From: Alloprevotella sp.
GTDB taxonomy: Bacteria; Bacteroidota; Bacteroidia; Bacteroidales; Bacteroidaceae
Length of the DNA stretch: 38,424 bases
Direction: 5' to 3'
Assembly (NCBI GenBank): GCA_017477205.1
Contig: JAFUXE010000011.1
Span: 1-38,424, forward strand
Both the position numbers and the translations under genes were made by a program. Below are positions 33,804 through 38,424 of the stretch, piece after piece (the first letter of the stretch is position 1; each line of letters starts with the position of its first letter). Under the pieces are notes generated by a model. That model was not told the origin of the DNA, made no database searches, and was given only the letters and a program-made list of their open reading frames with translations.

Positions 33804-35063
33804 ATGAAACTCCCTGCATTCGCCCTCGCCGCGCTCGCGCTTTCCTCGTGCAAGGACGCGAGCGAGATAATCGCCACGCCCCTGAACAGCCAATATGCCG
33901 ACGTCCTCAGCCTGAAGGAAAACCTCCCCGACCTCCCCCTCATAACCTCCGGCGTGAAGACAATCATCGTGCCTGAGAAGCCACAACCTTACGACCTATA
34001 CAACCTCATAGACACGATCCGTTACGTAAGGCTGGAGACTTGGTCTGATTGCCACATCGACAGGGTTGACAAGCTCGTGTGCGATGCCGCCCAGATGTTC
34101 ATTCTGGACAAAAAGAACCATGCCGTCTATCGCTTCTCCGAGGACGGAAAGTACCTGGGACGCATCGGGGCCTACGGCTATGGCGCAGGCGAATACCAAG
34201 ACGTAGAGGACATAGCCCTGGACACAAAAGCGCGGACCATCACGCTTTTAGATACGCGCGGCGCCGCACTCCTCGTTTACGACTACGAAGGGCGTTTCGT
34301 CAAAAGCATGCCGCTCTACTACTACTTCTACCAAATAGCATACATTGGCGACAAGCTGGCGCAATACACCTACTTCGGGAACAACAGCCGCCTGGCACCC
34401 GTTGACCGCCACCAGCTCGTCATCTCCACGCCCGAAGCACAGGGCGCACTCGTCCCCACCCTGGCAGGCTTCCCCTATCCTGAATCCCTGCGCGACGCGT
34501 TCCACTGGATGTCCGGCAGGCCCCTGAACGCCGTCGCGGGCGAAGTCTTCTACCACGACATCCGCTCCGACACCATCTGGGAGGTGGGCAAGGACGCATG
34601 CCGCGCACGCTACTGCCTCGCCTTCCCTGACAAGGCCTCATGGGTGTGGAAGGGCGAGATTGACACGGACGAGAAGATGAATGCCTATTTCCGCACAACC
34701 CCGCACTTCAACGGCTACTACACGTTCACGAAGCACCACATGCAGTTTTCCATCATGCAGGAGGCAAAGCCCGTCACGAACCTCCTCTACGACCGCCGGT
34801 CCGGGCACGTCCTCTTCGGTGACGTGTCCCGTCCGCGAGGCGACCTGTTTGAATACATGTGCTGCTACCACTTCAACTTCTCCGACGGGGAATACTTCTA
34901 CCACGTTCTCCGCCCCGCGGACCTGTTCCGCCTGCTGGCGGAGTACGCGAAGCATCCGCAGCTGAAGAAGATTCAGTTTCCGCCGAAGGACCGGGCATTG
35001 GTGGAATCGCTCCACGAGGACGATAATCCCATCCTCGTCAAAATGAAGCTCAAAGCCTTCTGA
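33804..35063 (+). CDS. 6-bladed beta-propeller lipoprotein
   Basis: This 419-residue protein is a lipoprotein (ALSSC, lipidated Cys16, followed by KD, resembling surface-export signals of Bacteroidota). Its body has the repeated strand pattern of 6-bladed beta-propellers (NHL/DUF4934-like): AAQMFILDKKNHAVYRFSEDGKYLGRIG, EDIALDTKARTITLLDT, and later blades with GHVLFGDVSRPRGD. The ligand is unknown. It is the first gene after the divergent promoter region and is followed 57 nt later by an MG2-domain gene, so the two are probably co-transcribed. The start gives a compact lipoprotein signal. Confidence 0.85.
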   Translation: MKLPAFALAALALSSCKDASEIIATPLNSQYADVLSLKENLPDLPLITSGVKTIIVPEKPQPYDLYNLIDTIRYVRLETWSDCHIDRVDKLVCDAAQMFILDKKNHAVYRFSEDGKYLGRIGAYGYGAGEYQDVEDIALDTKARTITLLDTRGAALLVYDYEGRFVKSMPLYYYFYQIAYIGDKLAQYTYFGNNSRLAPVDRHQLVISTPEAQGALVPTLAGFPYPESLRDAFHWMSGRPLNAVAGEVFYHDIRSDTIWEVGKDACRARYCLAFPDKASWVWKGEIDTDEKMNAYFRTTPHFNGYYTFTKHHMQFSIMQEAKPVTNLLYDRRSGHVLFGDVSRPRGDLFEYMCCYHFNFSDGEYFYHVLRPADLFRLLAEYAKHPQLKKIQFPPKDRALVESLHEDDNPILVKMKLKAF

Positions 35064-35120
35064 AAAAAAGGTGCGCACGTAGCGCGCGGGACAAACACAC
35101 ACGGAAAACTCCCCCAAACG

Positions 35121-37808
35121 ATGAAACGGATATACGCTGTCACCCTCCTCGCACTATGCGCCGCATGCCTTTCTGCCCAGACGGCGCAGGAAAGGCTCCG
35201 GGGCTTCGTGCGCAACGTGGAGACCTTCGCCCGCCTGTTCCCGCAGGAGAAGGCCTACCTGCACCTGGACAACACGGGGTACTTCATCGGCGATACCATC
35301 TGGTACAAGGCCTATGTCGTGCGCCCCGACACGATGGCCTTCACGAACCTGAGCGGCGTGCTCTACGTGGAGCTCGTGGATCCCTTCGGTGAAATTATAG
35401 AGACGCAGAAGCTGAAGATCGAGGACGGGCAGTGCCACGGCGACATATCTTTGGAAAAGCTACGCGCCAACGGCTTCTACGAGATTCGTGCCTATACACG
35501 CTACATGACGAACTGGCCGGCTGAGAATATCTTCTCGCGCGTAGTGCCAGTCTTTGACAGGCCGGAGCAGGAGGGTAACTATACGAACCAAATCATAGAG
35601 CAGGATTTTATGAAATACCGTATGGGAAACGACACGCCCGACAGTCTCTCACGGAAGCAGCTACGGCTATGGCAGAAAGAAAAGCCTCCCATCGTGGACT
35701 TTTATCCCGAAGGCGGCAACCTGGTACGCGGACTGAACAGTCTCGTAGCTTTCGAGGTCTCGCTGCCAGACTCGGCGAATATCGACATTGAAGGAGAGCT
35801 CCAGACGGAACAGGGAGAGGTACTGGCAAGCGTACGTACGTTGCGCGAGGGGCGCGGAACGTTCACCTGTACCCCAGGTGACGCTCCCCTGTACCTCTGC
35901 TTCACGCACGACGGGCAGTCCCGCCGCGTCCGCCTTCCGGAAGCACAGGACCAGGGTTGTGTTCTGGCGGTAAATGCCTTGGACGTCAAGTACGTCTCCA
36001 TACAGGTGAACGTCACCCCCGACTTGTCGGAGCGGGAACTCGGGCTAACGCTTATGCATAATGGCACGGTGCTGGCCTTCGAGCGCGGAAGGGCTTCCAC
36101 GGCGAGAGCATGGAACATCCGGATCAACCGTCTCTCGTTGCCAGCTGGGATTCACCAACTGACACTCTTTGACAGCGACGGCCGCATCTGGGCACAACGC
36201 CACTTTTTTGTACCTCCGACACCTGCGAATCCCTCCAAAGGCGTAGCGAACGTAAAAGTATGCGTTGCCGACACCCTCATCACGCCCCATAAACGTATGC
36301 TTGTACAGCTGGAAGGTTTTCCGAAACAGACGGTGTCAGTCTCCGTGCGCGACGTGGCGGCAACGACAAATGGTTGCGATGACAACGTAGCGACATACCT
36401 GCTGCTCACTTCAGATTTGAAAGGCTACGTCCGCGATGCGGAGTACTACCTTGAGGCGGACGACAACGCGCACCGCCAAGCTGCAGACCTGCTCTGCCTC
36501 GTGCAGGGATGGGCAAGGTACGACTGGCTGCAAATGTCGGGCAAAGCGCCATTCGTAAAACGACAGCCCATCGAGGACCGCCTCTACATTGACGGACGTA
36601 TAAATCCGAAGCTGGATTACAAAGGCTCCTTCTGGACAGCCCCAAGAAAAAAGCGTAACGCCCGCAATAGGGCGAGCGTGGAACTGTCGGTCATAATGAC
36701 AAACGCAGACACGACCGTCACGGAGCGCGGACGCACGCTTACGGATGAAGAGGGATACTTCGCCTTCTCCGTCCCTGATGTGTACGGGGTTTGGGACACG
36801 TCGTTTATCACGAAACGCAAGGGAAAGAACCTGTATCAGATTGCTTCTCTCAACCGACAGTTCTCACCGCCGTGCCGCTCGTACAGCTGGTACGAGCAGA
36901 CGCTACCTCCTCCAACTCCCAGCCCTCTACACCTGAGAGCAGAAGCGGAGGGATACCGTCAAACGGAAGAAATTGGGCTGACAGGCAGCAAAGCGTGGAG
37001 GGGCAACAAGGAACACGAGTTGGAGGCCGCCACGGTGACGGCTCACCACCATCCCACACGACGGGGTACACGAAGGAGACTCATGGAGCGTTCGCAAATA
37101 TACTTTGACATGTTTCGCGAGACGGACAAATATCTTGACCATGGACTTTCTGCTCCCTACGTGAGCGACTGGTTGCTTTCCCACGAAACCTTCCGCCGTG
37201 CTTTCTACGAGGAACGGCGAGGCATCGTTTGGGCCGGGGGCGTGGAGAGTGGAGTGTCCCTGTATCCCGCCAAATCATACACTTACTCCCAGGGGGGATA
37301 CATAGAGACGGTGAACTACGACAAGGACTGTTTCAGTCAAGCGGAGCCTATCCCGTCTCCCCGGCACGTCGAACGAAACTCGGGTGCTCCGCCGTTGACG
37401 ATAGATGATTTGGACCAGGAAGCGTACGTGCTGATGGACCACGGCGTGACGGATTTTATGAGAACCTACGAGGTTGCAAAAATTTCCCGCCACGACCCCT
37501 TTCACGTTTTTATCTATCGGAAGGGAGAACCGCAGGACGACGTACGTGCATCGCACGGCATCCGCCGCACATACTTCATAGGCTACAACCGTCCAAGCAC
37601 TTACCACGTTCCGCAATATCTGGTTCCTCCGGAAGAACCCACGCAGGACTTCCGCCGCACGCTATACTGGAACCCGGATGTCTTACTTGATGATAATGGA
37701 GAGGCTATCGTGGAGTTCTACAACAATTCCACGTGCAGGAGCATCACCGTCTCCGCAGAGGGCGTAACGGCGGACGGGAGGCCGATGGTTATAACAACAA
37801 ACAATTAA
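35121..37808 (+). CDS. MG2 (macroglobulin-like) domain exported protein, copy 1
   Basis: This 895-residue protein has a signal peptide (about 1-20, LSA|Q) and a macroglobulin MG2-like domain at about 45-145 (KAYLHLDNTGYFIGDTIWYKAYVV, FTNLSGVLYVELVDPFGE, RANGFYEIRAYTRYM). More beta-rich segments follow, including a carboxypeptidase-regulatory-like stretch (TDEEGYFAFSVPDVYG). The C-terminus TLYWNPDVLLDDNGEAIVEFYNNS is shared by Bacteroidota proteins of this class, some of which resemble TonB-dependent receptors without the barrel. No thioester motif was seen. The precise role is unknown. About 340 bp (roughly 35190-35530) is nearly identical to the next gene, and the rest diverges. Second gene after the divergent promoter. 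Confidence 0.82.
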   Translation: MKRIYAVTLLALCAACLSAQTAQERLRGFVRNVETFARLFPQEKAYLHLDNTGYFIGDTIWYKAYVVRPDTMAFTNLSGVLYVELVDPFGEIIETQKLKIEDGQCHGDISLEKLRANGFYEIRAYTRYMTNWPAENIFSRVVPVFDRPEQEGNYTNQIIEQDFMKYRMGNDTPDSLSRKQLRLWQKEKPPIVDFYPEGGNLVRGLNSLVAFEVSLPDSANIDIEGELQTEQGEVLASVRTLREGRGTFTCTPGDAPLYLCFTHDGQSRRVRLPEAQDQGCVLAVNALDVKYVSIQVNVTPDLSERELGLTLMHNGTVLAFERGRASTARAWNIRINRLSLPAGIHQLTLFDSDGRIWAQRHFFVPPTPANPSKGVANVKVCVADTLITPHKRMLVQLEGFPKQTVSVSVRDVAATTNGCDDNVATYLLLTSDLKGYVRDAEYYLEADDNAHRQAADLLCLVQGWARYDWLQMSGKAPFVKRQPIEDRLYIDGRINPKLDYKGSFWTAPRKKRNARNRASVELSVIMTNADTTVTERGRTLTDEEGYFAFSVPDVYGVWDTSFITKRKGKNLYQIASLNRQFSPPCRSYSWYEQTLPPPTPSPLHLRAEAEGYRQTEEIGLTGSKAWRGNKEHELEAATVTAHHHPTRRGTRRRLMERSQIYFDMFRETDKYLDHGLSAPYVSDWLLSHETFRRAFYEERRGIVWAGGVESGVSLYPAKSYTYSQGGYIETVNYDKDCFSQAEPIPSPRHVERNSGAPPLTIDDLDQEAYVLMDHGVTDFMRTYEVAKISRHDPFHVFIYRKGEPQDDVRASHGIRRTYFIGYNRPSTYHVPQYLVPPEEPTQDFRRTLYWNPDVLLDDNGEAIVEFYNNSTCRSITVSAEGVTADGRPMVITTNN

Positions 37809-37842
37809 TCACTCCTCCGGTTTAATATCCGAAAAGTATGTA

Positions 37843-37850
37843 TATATTTG
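37843..37850 (+). promoter_or_regulatory. Possible -7 element before MG2 copy 2
   Basis: TATATTTG matches TAnnTTTG 47 nt before the ATG at 37897. Only a weak TTTA lies near -33 (37821-37824), so this is tentative. Confidence 0.35.
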
Positions 37851-37896
37851 CAGCCGGGAACTTACAGAAAACTATCACAGAAAAACAAATACAGCC

Positions 37897-38424
37897 ATGA
37901 AAAAGATTTTCCTCACAATGTGTTATTCGCGCTAATGTGCGCAGGCGCATACGCGCAGAACGCCGCAAACCTCCCCGACTCCGCCCAGACGCAGCAGGAG
38001 AAACTCCGGGGCTTCGTGCAGGGCGTGGAGACCTTCGGCCGCCTGTACCCGCAGGAGAAGGCATACCTGCACCTGGACAACACGGGGTACTTCATCGGCG
38101 ACACCATCTGGTACAAGGCCTACGTCGTGCGCCCCGACACGATGGCCTTCACGAACCTGAGCGGCGTGCTCTACGTGGAGCTCGTGGATCCCTTCGGAGA
38201 AATCCTCGTGACGCAGAAGCTGAAGATTGAGGACGGACAGTGCCACGGCGACATCGCGCTCTCCGAAGTCCTGACGAGCGGATTCTACGAGATTCGCGCC
38301 TATACACGCTACATGACGAACTGGCCGGCGGAGAACATCTTCTCACGCGTCGTCCCCGTCTTCGCCAAGCCTAAGCGCGAGGGAGACTACTCGCACCTGG
38401 AGATTGCCGAGGCTTATACGAAGC
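37897..38424 (+). CDS. MG2 domain protein, copy 2: frameshifted signal peptide, truncated by window end
   Basis: A tandem paralogue of the preceding gene. From 37935 the reading frame encodes MCAGAYAQ, then a linker, then the MG2 domain (KAYLHLDNTGYFIGDTIWYKAYVV and onwards) to the window end. The natural-looking start, ATG at 37897, begins a normal signal peptide (MKKIFLT) but meets TAA at 37933-37935 after 12 codons. One missing base near 37918-37920 would restore a continuous MKKIFLT-LFALMCAGAYAQ signal peptide. It is therefore either a frameshifted gene, an assembly error, or one using a GTG (37920) or ATG (37935) start with a poor signal. Only about 163 codons are visible. Confidence 0.7.

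Overview
The window is chromosomal DNA from a GC-rich member of the Bacteroidales, probably Prevotellaceae-like; the genus cannot be fixed from the sequence. The evidence is a PorP-PorK-PorL-PorM-PorN type IX secretion cluster, Bacteroidota promoters (TTTG, 19-20 nt, TAnnTTTG), no Shine-Dalgarno sequences, a DUF5683 gene inside a parA-parB-mltD-rsh cluster, and lipoprotein/beta-propeller/MG2 proteins typical of the phylum. No rRNA, tRNA, CRISPR array, insertion sequence or phage gene was seen.

Layout. 1-427: 48-bp tandem repeats. 428-6880 (+): type IX secretion core (porP, gldK/porK, gldL/porL, gldM/porM, gldN/porN), closed by a strong terminator. 6994-9522 (-): large MscS channel. 9701-10147 (+): small membrane-anchored protein of unknown function. 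10263-11906 (-): class I fumarase. 12387-15983 (-): pyruvate:ferredoxin oxidoreductase. 16138-17337 (-): AAA_14/DUF4143-type ATPase with altered Walker residues. 17417-18460 (-): asparaginase. 18690-21110 (+): Wzz/BY-kinase. 21407-23291 (-): surE-lpxB. 23502-29878 (+): parA-parB-DUF5683-lytic transglycosylase-rsh. 30070-31494 (+): alkaline phosphatase. 31805-33487 (-): membrane-spanning TPR-HTH regulator, divergent from 33804-38424 (+): beta-propeller lipoprotein and two tandem MG2-domain proteins, the second cut by the window edge.

How they work together. The T9SS genes encode the motor (PorL/PorM), the periplasmic ring (PorK/PorN) and a PorP/SprF outer-membrane protein. The parAB-rsh block joins chromosome segregation, cell-wall turnover and (p)ppGpp control. 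Fumarase and PFOR serve anaerobic central metabolism and share a 13-nt element in their leaders. The right end looks like a regulator with its divergent targets. The TPR-HTH protein has a lipobox, a predicted periplasmic sensor, a membrane helix and a DNA-binding tail. A perfect 18-bp inverted repeat places one arm just upstream of each divergent promoter.

The least explained signal is intergenic. Four minisatellites have unit lengths of 21, 22, 23 and 24 (48) bp. Octamer-period arrays join gene ends exactly at stop or start codons. Heptamer arrays (TYGTCAC) lie 8-11 nt before the starts of gldL, gldM and gldN.
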